DNA of 64,000 nt from Croceivirga sp. GTDB lineage: Bacteria > Bacteroidota > Bacteroidia > Flavobacteriales > Flavobacteriaceae. The stretch spans positions 101,810 to 165,809 of the forward strand of contig JANQRG010000037.1 of assembly GCA_028284665.1 (NCBI GenBank), read 5' to 3'. A model generated the notes under the pieces. The model did no database searches. It was not told the DNA's origin and saw only the letters and a program-made list of their open reading frames with translations. Of this stretch, positions 42,486 to 50,128 are shown piece by piece. Every line of letters begins with the position of its first letter. Position 1 is the stretch's first letter. The translations under genes were made by a program, and so were the position numbers.

Positions 42486-43304
42486 ATGGTAAGGGCATCT
42501 GAACAACAACCAAACACTACTATTCAGATGCCCTTTATCACCAAAACAAGCGCTATTACAACTACCCCAACAATATTACGGGTACATTCCGTAGAATCCT
42601 TCGGCACACATGACGGTCCTGGGATTAGAATGGTGATTTTTTTACAGGGATGTAAGTTAAAATGTATCTACTGTCATAATCCGGATACCATTGCCATGGA
42701 TGGAGGAATGGAATGCGATATAGAGCAATTGGTCGCGATGGCTGTAAAAATGAAGCCCTATTTCGGCAAAAAGGGGGGGGTAACGGTCTCTGGCGGAGAG
42801 CCATTGTTACAAGCGAAGGCACTGCTCTCTTTTTTCAAACGATTAAAAGAAGAAGGGATCCATACTAATCTCGATACCAATGGCAGGATACTGAATCACT
42901 TCACAAAAGAATTGCTGGACGACTATACGGACCTTGTGATGCTGGATATCAAGCATATGACTGAAGCTGGCTACCAGGAAATCACCGGTAGGCGAAATAA
43001 GGAGACTACCTTTAGTATTGCAAGATACCGTGAAGCCTCCGGCAAGAAAATGTGGCTTCGTTACGTCCTTATCCCGGGAATCACAGATGACCCAAAGTTG
43101 CTGCACGCGTTGGGAGCGTATTTTAAAGAGTATAAGACCATAGAACGGTTGGAACTCCAACCCTACCACCAACTTGGCGTGCATAAATGGGAAGCCCTCG
43201 GATGGGAATATCCCTTGAAAAATGCCCGGGAAAACACCCAGGAAGAATTGCAAACCGCTGTAACTATCCTTAAAAAATATTTTAAAGAAGTAACCCTTAA
43301 CTGA
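42486..43304 (+). CDS. pflA: Pyruvate formate-lyase activating enzyme (radical SAM)
   Basis: A 272-residue radical SAM enzyme that installs the glycyl radical on PflB. The 4Fe-4S motif is CKLKCIYCHNPDT; THDGPGIRMVIFLQG before it and GGVTVSGGEPLLQ after it are the standard activase blocks. The N-terminus is about 30 residues longer than E. coli PflA; an internal ATG at 42528 would shorten it by 14. A run of eight G bases (42773-42780) encodes the Lys-Gly-Gly before VTVSGGEP and could slip. It is cotranscribed with pflB. Confidence 0.93.
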   Translation: MVRASEQQPNTTIQMPFITKTSAITTTPTILRVHSVESFGTHDGPGIRMVIFLQGCKLKCIYCHNPDTIAMDGGMECDIEQLVAMAVKMKPYFGKKGGVTVSGGEPLLQAKALLSFFKRLKEEGIHTNLDTNGRILNHFTKELLDDYTDLVMLDIKHMTEAGYQEITGRRNKETTFSIARYREASGKKMWLRYVLIPGITDDPKLLHALGAYFKEYKTIERLELQPYHQLGVHKWEALGWEYPLKNARENTQEELQTAVTILKKYFKEVTLN

Positions 43305-43348
43305 TCTGATTTGGACGAGGCTATGTTGCAGTACAAACGAACAACATT

Positions 43349-44611
43349 ATGAACACACAAAAACTTAAAAACCGCTGGTGGATCGCAGCATCTGCGGTGG
43401 GTATTCATATTTCCATCGGATCCGTTTATGCCTATTCCGTGATCACGAATCCAGTCAAAGACCTATTTGAGGTGGAGGGAAGCGTCATTAAATGGGCGTT
43501 TAAGATCGCGATTTTGTTGTTGGGGTTGTCAGCAGCCTTTTTAGGGAGATGGGTGGAGAAAGTGGGACCAAAAACAAGTGGTACTGCTGCTGGTTTATTT
43601 TATGGTGTTGGTATTTTGGGTTCTGGTTTAGCGGTACAATTAGAGTCACTTACCCTGTTTTACCTGTGTTACGGGGTAATCGGAGGGATTGGATTAGGTC
43701 TGGGGTATATCACCCCGGTTAGCACTTTGGTGAAATGGTTTCCCGATAAACGGGGTCTGGCAACAGGTATGGCTATCATGGGCTTTGGCTTTGCCGCACT
43801 GTTATTTGGCCCGGTAATGCAGGCCTTATTTGATTGGGTAGGTGTGGCTACAGCTTTCTATATTTTGGGAGGAATCTATATGTTTTTGATAATCGCCTCT
43901 GCAAACTATATGGAAAAACCCCCGGAAGGTTATGCGCCGGAAGGCTTTGTGCCCGGTGAAGGGAATACGGTAAAAGCCGATCTCGCCAATATTGATGCGA
44001 ATGCTGCCTTGAGAACTAAACGTTTTTATTACATCTGGATCATGATGTTTATTAATATTTCCTGTGGGATTGCTATCATAGCTGCAGCCAGCCCGATGAT
44101 GCAGGAAAAACTGTCGTATTCCCCTATGGAAGCCGCCGGTATTGTTGGCCTGATAGGTGTGTTCAATGGTTTTGGAAGGATTTTATGGTCCGGCCTTTCC
44201 GATTATTTAGGCCGAGCCTCCACCTATATCATCTTCTTCGCCTTTCAGGTATTGGCCTTCTACTTTTTGCCTAAAATTGCGATCGAGTTAGTATTCCTTA
44301 CCGTGTTATTTGTGGTGATCACGATGTATGGCGGTGGATTTGCCACACTTCCTGCTTTCCTGGGGGATCTGTTCGGGACCAAACAATTAGGCGCTATTCA
44401 CGGGATGGTGTTAACGGCCTGGGCACTTGCCGGCGTGGTAGGTCCTACCATTTACGATATGGTAAAAAAAGCCACCGGTTCCCTGGATACCACCTTAGGC
44501 GTGTTTGCCGGCCTGTTTGTCATTGCGTTGATCGTTTCCCTGTTGATGAAACGAACGGTAAACAAGGCCTACCAAAGGAATGAAAAAGAGCTAAAACTTG
44601 CAGAAACATAA
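43349..44611 (+). CDS. OFA-family MFS transporter (oxalate/formate antiporter-like)
   Basis: A 420-residue, 12-helix carrier. The start NRWWIAASAVGIHISIGSVYAYSVITNPVKDLF, GIGLGLGYITPVSTLVKWFPDKRGLATGMAIMGFG and FGTKQLGAIHGMVLTAWALAGVVGP are OFA family hallmarks. Characterised members exchange oxalate and formate or move other monocarboxylates. Placement 44 bp after pflA suggests export of formate or exchange against pyruvate or lactate. That substrate is inferred from context. Confidence 0.88.
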   Translation: MNTQKLKNRWWIAASAVGIHISIGSVYAYSVITNPVKDLFEVEGSVIKWAFKIAILLLGLSAAFLGRWVEKVGPKTSGTAAGLFYGVGILGSGLAVQLESLTLFYLCYGVIGGIGLGLGYITPVSTLVKWFPDKRGLATGMAIMGFGFAALLFGPVMQALFDWVGVATAFYILGGIYMFLIIASANYMEKPPEGYAPEGFVPGEGNTVKADLANIDANAALRTKRFYYIWIMMFINISCGIAIIAAASPMMQEKLSYSPMEAAGIVGLIGVFNGFGRILWSGLSDYLGRASTYIIFFAFQVLAFYFLPKIAIELVFLTVLFVVITMYGGGFATLPAFLGDLFGTKQLGAIHGMVLTAWALAGVVGPTIYDMVKKATGSLDTTLGVFAGLFVIALIVSLLMKRTVNKAYQRNEKELKLAET

Positions 44612-44631
44612 CCGAAACAAGAGAAATGACC

Positions 44632-45090
44632 CTAGGAAGGAAGATGTAGTTTCATTCCTTCGTGAGAAGCGGTAAAACCCAATTGTTCATAGAATTGCAA
44701 GGCTTCCGGGCGTTTTTTATCGGTAGTTAATTGTACCAGGTGTGCTCCCTTTTCTTTTGCCCGAAGGATTGCCCATTCGAAAAGTTGTTTCCCAAGCCCT
44801 TTTCCGCGATGCTCTTTATGGATCCTGACCGCTTCAATTTGCGCGCGTATCCCTCCACGGTAGGTCAGATACGAAATAAAAGAGAGTTGTAGTGTACCGA
44901 TTATATTGCCATATTGCTCTTCCATAACCACCAATTCCTGGTTGGGGTCGGAATGTATTCGCTCAAAAGCATCCAGATATTCTTTGGGAAGGGGGATCTT
45001 AAAGTTTTCCCTTTGTTTTCCCAATGTATCGTCGGCGAGTAGTTCCACGATACCGGGAATGTCCTCTGTTGTGGCTTTTCGAATCTTCAT
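44632..45090 (-). CDS. GNAT-family N-acetyltransferase
   Basis: A 152-residue acetyltransferase. RKATTEDIPGIVELLADD is a typical beta1-alpha1 start; the acetyl-CoA loop is IHKEHRGKGLGKQLFEWAI and the end is ALQFYEQLGFTASHEGMKL. The substrate is unknown. It lies 26 bp downstream of purL on the same strand. Confidence 0.87.
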   Translation of the reverse strand: MKIRKATTEDIPGIVELLADDTLGKQRENFKIPLPKEYLDAFERIHSDPNQELVVMEEQYGNIIGTLQLSFISYLTYRGGIRAQIEAVRIHKEHRGKGLGKQLFEWAILRAKEKGAHLVQLTTDKKRPEALQFYEQLGFTASHEGMKLHLPS

Positions 45091-45116
45091 TTTTACAGTG
45101 ATCCCTTAGCTATCCG

Positions 45117-48100
45117 CTATTTTTCTAACCATTCCCGGGCATTAATAAATGCCTGTAACCATGGAGATACCGTATCCTCCCTGTCCTTTGGGTAATGTGC
45201 CCAGTTCCAGGGAAAGATAGAACGCTCAATATGAGGCATAGTCACCAAATGCCGCCCGGTGGTATCACAGAGCATCGCTACGTTGTAATCGCTCCCGTTG
45301 GGATTGGCAGGGTATTCCGCATAACCATATTTCGCTACGATGCTGTATTGCGCTTCAGACAAGGGCAATTGAAACTTCCCTTCTCCGTGGCTTATCCAAA
45401 CCCCCAGGGTAGCGCCTTCCAGATTGGAGAGCATCACCGAAGAATTTTTTTCAATTTTTACCGAGGTAAAATTGCTTTCGTGTTTGTCGGAATCATTATA
45501 GGTCATTTTTCCGTGACGTTCTCCATGCTCCGGGTTGATCAGATCCAGTTCCATAAACAGTTGGCAGCCGTTACAAATGCCTACAGATAGGGTATCTTTC
45601 CGGGCAAAGAAATCGCGGATCACTTTTTGCGCTTTTGCATTGTATTTGATCGCACCGGCCCAACCTTTGGCACTACCCAGTACATCGGAATTGGAAAAAC
45701 CGCCCACAGCTCCCAGAAACTGAATATCTTCGAGGGTTTCCCTACCGGAGATCAAATCGGTCATATGTACATCTTTCACCTCAAAACCGGCCAGATATAG
45801 GGCGTGTGCCATCTCCCGTTCCGAATTACTGCCCTTTTCCCTGAGAATGGCCGCTTTTGGCTTCTCGATACGATTCCGCAGCGCGGAATCACTCGAAGTG
45901 ACGATATCCGGAAAGGTATACGCTAAAGGCTGTTTTTTATAGTTGTCATACCGTACTTTGGCCAGACCCTTAGCGGTTTGTTTGTCATCCAGGAGATAAG
46001 ACGTTTTGTACCAGGTATCCCGAAGTGAATTGATGTTCAGCCCTAACTCCACACCATTGTTTGTTATGGTCAGGGTACCGGCTTCCGATGGGGTTCCAAT
46101 TTTTACTACATTGACACCCTGGGATTGTAACCGTTCTCCCACCCAATAATCGCCTTGAAAAACGATACCGATATTTTCTGAGAACAGTAGTTTGATCGTG
46201 TCATTTTCGCCCAGCCCACTGAGGTCGATTGCTGCGCCCAAACTGTTGTCCGCAAAACAGAGTTCTAACAAAGTGGTGATCAATCCTCCTGAACCAATAT
46301 CGTGCCCGGACTTGATGGTTCCTGCTTTGATCTCTTGCTGCAGGATATTGAACACTTTTTTAAAGTAACCAGGGTCAACTACGTTGGGAGCAGTAGTGCC
46401 TACTGCATTCAAGACCTGGTAAAAACTGGATCCTCCCAGTTGATAGGCATCCTTACTCAGGTTGATGTAATAAATGTCTCCCCCGTCTTTTTGCAATACG
46501 GGTTCTACCACTTTCTGAATATCCGCACAATGTGCTGCAGCTGAGATGATCACGGTTCCCGGAGCCAATACTTGCTGATCTTTGTATTTCTGCTTCATAC
46601 TCAGGGAGTCTTTACCTGTTGGGATATTGATGCCCAAGGCAATCGCAAAATCCGAACAGGCTTCCACAGCGCGGTACAAACGGGCATCTTCACCGGGATT
46701 CTTACAGGGCCACATCCAATTGGCGGAAAGCGATACTGAAGATAAGCCGTCTTCAAGCGGGGCCCAGAGGATATTCGTTAAAGCTTCTGCAATACTGTTG
46801 CGACTTCCCGCTTCCGGGTCAATTAAACCGGAAATAGGGGAGTGGCCGATACTAGTAGCAATGCCTTCTCTGCCCTTAAAATCCAGGGCCATTACCCCGC
46901 AGTTGTTCAGGGGCAATTGTAAGGGGCCGGCACATTGCTGCTTTGCCACCCGTCCGCCTACGCAACGGTCTACTTTATTGGTCAACCAATCCTTACATGC
47001 TACGGCTTCCAGTTGTAGTACGCTGTCCAGATATGCATGGAAATGCTCCAATTGATAGGGCATATCCTGGTACCGGGCAGGTAGTGTAGCATCTTCAAGG
47101 ATCGTTTTAGGGGAACTGCCAAAAAGGGCAGAAAGTTCCAGGTCCATGGGCTTTTCCCCTGTTCGCGAACTTTCGAAAGTAAACCTATGGTCGCCGGTAA
47201 CCTCACCTACCTCAAAGAGGGGGGAACGTTCCCGCTCTGCTATTCTTTGAAGCAGTTCCATGTCTTTTTCGGCCATCACCAGCCCCATACGTTCCTGACT
47301 TTCATTACCAATCAATTCCTTTGCGGAAAGGGTTGGATCCCCAACCGGCAATGCATCCAGGTTAATGTGGCCGCCTGTAGTTTCCACGAGCTCAGAAAGA
47401 CAGTTCAAATGGCCTCCGGCACCATGATCATGGATAGAAACAATGGGATTCTCTTCACCTTCTACGAGGCCCCGAATGGCGTTGGACGCACGTTTTTGCA
47501 TTTCGGGATTGGACCGTTGTACCGCATTTAATTCGATAGCGCTTTCAAACTCCCCGGTGTCGGCGCTGGATACCGCTGCACCGCCCATACCAATGCGATA
47601 GTTATCACCGCCCAGGATCACAATTTTATCACCCTTTTCCGGATTTCCCTTCAAGGCTTGTTCCGCTTTGCCATAACCAATACCTCCGGCAAGCATGATC
47701 ACTTTGTCATAGGCCAACTTCATATGGTCACTTCGAGTAGCCTCAGTGACCGAACTTCGAGTAGCCTCAGTGACCGAACTTCGAGTTGCCTCAGTGACCT
47801 CCTGGTGCTCAAAGGTTAGTACGGATCCCGCGATCAGGGGTTGCCCAAATTTATTCCCAAAGTCGGAGGCACCGTTACTGGCTTTGATCAAAATATCCAT
47901 AGGGGTTTGATATAACCAATCCCGTTCCGGGAAGGCCTTTTCCCAGGAGCGGTTAGCTTCCAATCGGGAGTACGCCGTCATATACACCGCTGTACCCGCC
48001 AAAGGGAGGCTTCCGGTACCTCCGGCGAGGCGATCGCGGATCTCTCCCCCGGAACCTGTGGCGGCACCATTAAAGGGTTCTACCGTGGTGGGAAAATTAT

Positions 48101-48845
48101 GAGTTTCTGCTTTGAGTGAGAGTACCGAATTAAAGTCGGTTTCCCTGTAAAAATCAGGGATGTCTGCACGTGTTGGAGCAAACTGGACTACTTTGGGGCC
48201 TTTCAAAAAGGCGACATTATCCTTGTAGGCCGAAACAATAGTATTGGGATGTTCCGTTGAAGTTTTCTTGATGAGTTTAAACAAGGAGGTGGGCTGTTCC
48301 TTGCCATCAATCACAAAAGTGCCATTAAAAATTTTATGGCGGCAGTGCTCTGAGTTCACCTGGCTAAAACCAAAGACTTCAGAGTCGGTGAGTTTGCGCC
48401 CCATAGTTTTGGAAAGCTGTTCCAAATAGGCAATTTCCTCCTCGCTCAAGGCCAGGCCTTCCTGTTGGTTATAGGCCCCAATGTCTTCAATCTCCCGGAT
48501 AGGTTCAGGAGCAATATGGATCGTAAAGATGTCCTGATCCAGGTTGGGATATTTTTGAAAAAGCATGGGATCATAGTCCGAAAAATCATCCGTCACTGAC
48601 GTAAACTTTTCGATCCTGGCGATTCCTGTGATCCCCATGTTCTGACAGATCTCGGTAGCGTTGGTGCTCCAGGGGGTGATCATACTCGCCCGGGGGCCAA
48701 TAAAAAAGGCGTCCAGAGACGCCGTGTTGAGTCGTGGTTGGTTGCCGAATAACCAACTGAGTTTTTCTTGATCTTGAGGCGTAAGTTGTTCGGTGGTTTG
48801 CAGCGCAAAAATCGTGGTAGACGGTTCTCCGAAAAAGTGGATCAT
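45117..48845 (-). CDS. purL: Phosphoribosylformylglycinamidine synthase, large fused type
   Basis: A 1242-residue enzyme of purine synthesis that turns FGAR, glutamine and ATP into FGAM. The N-terminal and linker parts lead to FGFSQVNSEHCRHKIFNG; the two ATP-fold halves hold GTGSLPLAGTAVYM and GGDNYRIGMGG. The C-terminal glutaminase has its nucleophile in SVGICNGCQLFMEL and the His-Glu pair in TMPHIERSIFPW. Two in-frame inserts come from intergenic repeat DNA: three copies of an 8-residue VTEATRSS unit (DNA 47727-47799) and DIVTSSDSALRNRIEK at the hinge before the glutaminase (DNA 45872-45902). All catalytic blocks remain intact. Confidence 0.96.
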   Translation of the reverse strand: MIHFFGEPSTTIFALQTTEQLTPQDQEKLSWLFGNQPRLNTASLDAFFIGPRASMITPWSTNATEICQNMGITGIARIEKFTSVTDDFSDYDPMLFQKYPNLDQDIFTIHIAPEPIREIEDIGAYNQQEGLALSEEEIAYLEQLSKTMGRKLTDSEVFGFSQVNSEHCRHKIFNGTFVIDGKEQPTSLFKLIKKTSTEHPNTIVSAYKDNVAFLKGPKVVQFAPTRADIPDFYRETDFNSVLSLKAETHNFPTTVEPFNGAATGSGGEIRDRLAGGTGSLPLAGTAVYMTAYSRLEANRSWEKAFPERDWLYQTPMDILIKASNGASDFGNKFGQPLIAGSVLTFEHQEVTEATRSSVTEATRSSVTEATRSDHMKLAYDKVIMLAGGIGYGKAEQALKGNPEKGDKIVILGGDNYRIGMGGAAVSSADTGEFESAIELNAVQRSNPEMQKRASNAIRGLVEGEENPIVSIHDHGAGGHLNCLSELVETTGGHINLDALPVGDPTLSAKELIGNESQERMGLVMAEKDMELLQRIAERERSPLFEVGEVTGDHRFTFESSRTGEKPMDLELSALFGSSPKTILEDATLPARYQDMPYQLEHFHAYLDSVLQLEAVACKDWLTNKVDRCVGGRVAKQQCAGPLQLPLNNCGVMALDFKGREGIATSIGHSPISGLIDPEAGSRNSIAEALTNILWAPLEDGLSSVSLSANWMWPCKNPGEDARLYRAVEACSDFAIALGINIPTGKDSLSMKQKYKDQQVLAPGTVIISAAAHCADIQKVVEPVLQKDGGDIYYINLSKDAYQLGGSSFYQVLNAVGTTAPNVVDPGYFKKVFNILQQEIKAGTIKSGHDIGSGGLITTLLELCFADNSLGAAIDLSGLGENDTIKLLFSENIGIVFQGDYWVGERLQSQGVNVVKIGTPSEAGTLTITNNGVELGLNINSLRDTWYKTSYLLDDKQTAKGLAKVRYDNYKKQPLAYTFPDIVTSSDSALRNRIEKPKAAILREKGSNSEREMAHALYLAGFEVKDVHMTDLISGRETLEDIQFLGAVGGFSNSDVLGSAKGWAGAIKYNAKAQKVIRDFFARKDTLSVGICNGCQLFMELDLINPEHGERHGKMTYNDSDKHESNFTSVKIEKNSSVMLSNLEGATLGVWISHGEGKFQLPLSEAQYSIVAKYGYAEYPANPNGSDYNVAMLCDTTGRHLVTMPHIERSIFPWNWAHYPKDREDTVSPWLQAFINAREWLEK
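45872..45902. repeat. Dispersed repeat inside purL, hinge copy
   Basis: GATTCCGC and GCGGAATC form a perfect 8-bp hairpin, followed by ACTCGAAGTGAC, the reverse complement of the 12-mer GTCACTTCGAGT found in the other purL insert. It stays in frame. Confidence 0.6.
47727..47799. repeat. 24-bp tandem repeat, three copies, inside purL
   Basis: The unit ACTTCGAGTAGCCTCAGTGA plus CCGA repeats at 47730, 47754 and 47778; the third copy has one A-to-T change. Twenty-four bases keep the frame and add an 8-residue unit each. GTCACT and AGTGAC at the ends of each unit can pair. Confidence 0.85.
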
Positions 48846-48933
48846 TGGCGTAGTTTTTAATTTTTAAAGCTTCGCTTTGAATCCTATTTAGCTATCCCGG
48901 ACGTGATTCGGGAACTGGCCAATTTGGAAAATG

Positions 48934-48941
48934 CAAATGTA
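48934..48941 (-). promoter_or_regulatory. Candidate purL -7 box
   Basis: Minus strand TACATTTG matches TAnnTTTG, 89 bp before the purL ATG, implying a leader of about 80 nt. No purine riboswitch fold was recognised in that leader. Confidence 0.35.
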
Positions 48942-49020
48942 TCAAATTGTAAAGGATTTTTGTAATGGGTACATCGGAGTTGTTAACTGGCGGTGTTGAT
49001 ATCTAAGTGCCTACTGCTGG

Positions 49021-49130
49021 CAAGAGATTTCTCAGTCGCTTTGCTCTTTCGAAATGACATTAATAATATGATGGTCGTTTCGAACTAGCCGGCAATGTGC
49101 TGGCGTATGTGAGAAATCTCCAAGAGGCTT
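49021..49130. repeat. Dispersed intergenic repeat upstream of the CIA30 stop
   Basis: GAGATTTCTCAGTCGCTTTG ... TTTCGAAATGAC and, inverted, GTCGTTTCGAACTAGCC ... GTGAGAAATCTC. The two ends mirror each other. This is a familiar flavobacterial intergenic repeat. The remainder of the 48846-49128 gap holds the purL leader. Confidence 0.5.
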
Positions 49131-49683
49131 ACTTATCATTATCAGGTATCACCTCAATAGCAGCCAACACCAATTCAAATTCCTGTGCCTTTTTATTACC
49201 AATCAAAAAAGTGAGTTCTTCCAGCGTAGTATGGTCAAAATTGGGGAGGTCCAAACGCCGTCCCCGAAAAACGGGATATAGCTCACTTAATCGAAACTCC
49301 AATGTTTGCCAATCTCCCGTGGTTTCAAATCGGGTAGTGTAGCTATAGTTGCGTTTTCCTACATCCCTCACTCTAAATTGGTAGGGATTACCATCGCCTT
49401 TCAGTCGGATTCGGATGGTATTTTCCGGTTGTACAGCTACCGTTTTTAGGGTGCAACGCAGGGAGGAGAACCCTCCGTTGTTTTCGAGGGAAACTGTACC
49501 CGAGAATTCGCCATAACCGTCTTTATTTATGGAAAATTTCCCAGCGGAACGTCCGCCCATAACGACATCGTCAATGACATACCAGTTTGCTGTGGTGGGT
49601 TTGGCATTAAAATCGATAAGGGTTTGGGCATTCATAGTGGAGATTAATAGGAATGGTAATAGTAACAAATTTAAGCTTTGCAT
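49129..49683 (-). CDS. Exported CIA30-family protein
   Basis: A 184-residue protein with a signal peptide (residues 1-19, ending MNAQ). NWYVIDDVVMGGRSAGKFS and FSGTVSLENNGGFSSLRC are the typical beta-sandwich start of the CIA30 (NDUFAF1-like) family, and QTLEFRLSELYPVFRGRRL continues it. The eukaryotic member helps assemble respiratory complex I. The role of bacterial exported members is unknown. Confidence 0.8.
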   Translation of the reverse strand: MQSLNLLLLPFLLISTMNAQTLIDFNAKPTTANWYVIDDVVMGGRSAGKFSINKDGYGEFSGTVSLENNGGFSSLRCTLKTVAVQPENTIRIRLKGDGNPYQFRVRDVGKRNYSYTTRFETTGDWQTLEFRLSELYPVFRGRRLDLPNFDHTTLEELTFLIGNKKAQEFELVLAAIEVIPDNDK

Positions 49684-49769
49684 TGTAGGGATACTTAAAT
49701 AATAAATTGTTCATTTTGTTTCTGCTTCTCGTTTTTGGATTTCTCGTCGCTTTCACTTCCCGACTTTGT

Positions 49770-49895
49770 CATTAAAGTGGTTGATCAGTGTGAAAGCTCT
49801 GTCGAAATGACAATTCGTTGTTCGAGGTCATTTCGAACCTTCCTGACGGTAGGTAGGCCGAATCCTGATTGCAATCAGGAGCGTGTGAGAAATCT
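49770..49895. repeat. Dispersed intergenic repeat block
   Basis: TGTCGAAATGACAATTCG is followed by GGTCATTTCGAACCTTCC, a palindrome CCTGATTGCAATCAGG (49864-49879), and GTGAGAAATCT. It shares ends with the repeat near 49021. No gene was seen here. Confidence 0.5.
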
Positions 49896-49928
49896 AAAAC
49901 AACTTTTTTAAGGCTATGGAGCTAGATA

Positions 49929-49949
49929 AAACCCTGAATTTCAGGGTTT
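49929..49949. terminator. Terminator-like hairpin
   Basis: AAACCCTGA / TCAGGGTTT, 9-bp perfect stem with loop ATT, followed by GTTTTC. Orientation fits a plus-strand transcript, but no plus-strand gene ends here. Confidence 0.5.
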
Positions 49950-49983
49950 GTTTTCGTTATTCTTACGAAAAAGATAGTCTTAT

Positions 49984-50112
49984 TTACTGTTTTACAAAGA
50001 CCCTACAATGCTGCCAGGGTAAATCGGATATGTTTTGCTTCAACCGGAATCCAACTGCCTGCATTTCTTTTACCGCCTAAGCGTAATCGAAGGGTAGGCT
50101 ATAGTGGCGCCA
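49984..50112 (-). pseudogene. Decayed C-terminus of a SAM-dependent methyltransferase
   Basis: In one minus-strand frame the sequence reads WRHYSLPFDYA, a TAG stop, AVKEMQAVGFRL, ISDLPWQHCRVFVKQ, then TAA. The KEMQ-AGF-L...LP-Q---VF pattern is how many small exported or periplasmic methyltransferase-like proteins of this phylum end. A TAA also precedes the fragment. It is too short for the ORF track. The fragment sits just downstream of the S41 lipoprotein gene. Confidence 0.45.
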
Positions 50113-50128
50113 TTACGTTAAGCCACTG

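Noticed and set aside
42528-42530. Internal ATG as the pflA start
   Set aside because: Possible but not preferred; the upstream ATG is only 10 bp after pflB, which fits coupling. Left open.
46582-47055. 157-aa plus-strand ORF
   Set aside because: Antisense to purL in a conserved part of the enzyme.
47727-47799. Short tandem repeat considered as a CRISPR array
   Set aside because: Units abut without spacers, lie in frame in purL and encode an 8-residue repeat.
48846-48933. purL leader considered as a purine riboswitch
   Set aside because: No conserved purine-aptamer core or three-way junction could be drawn by eye.
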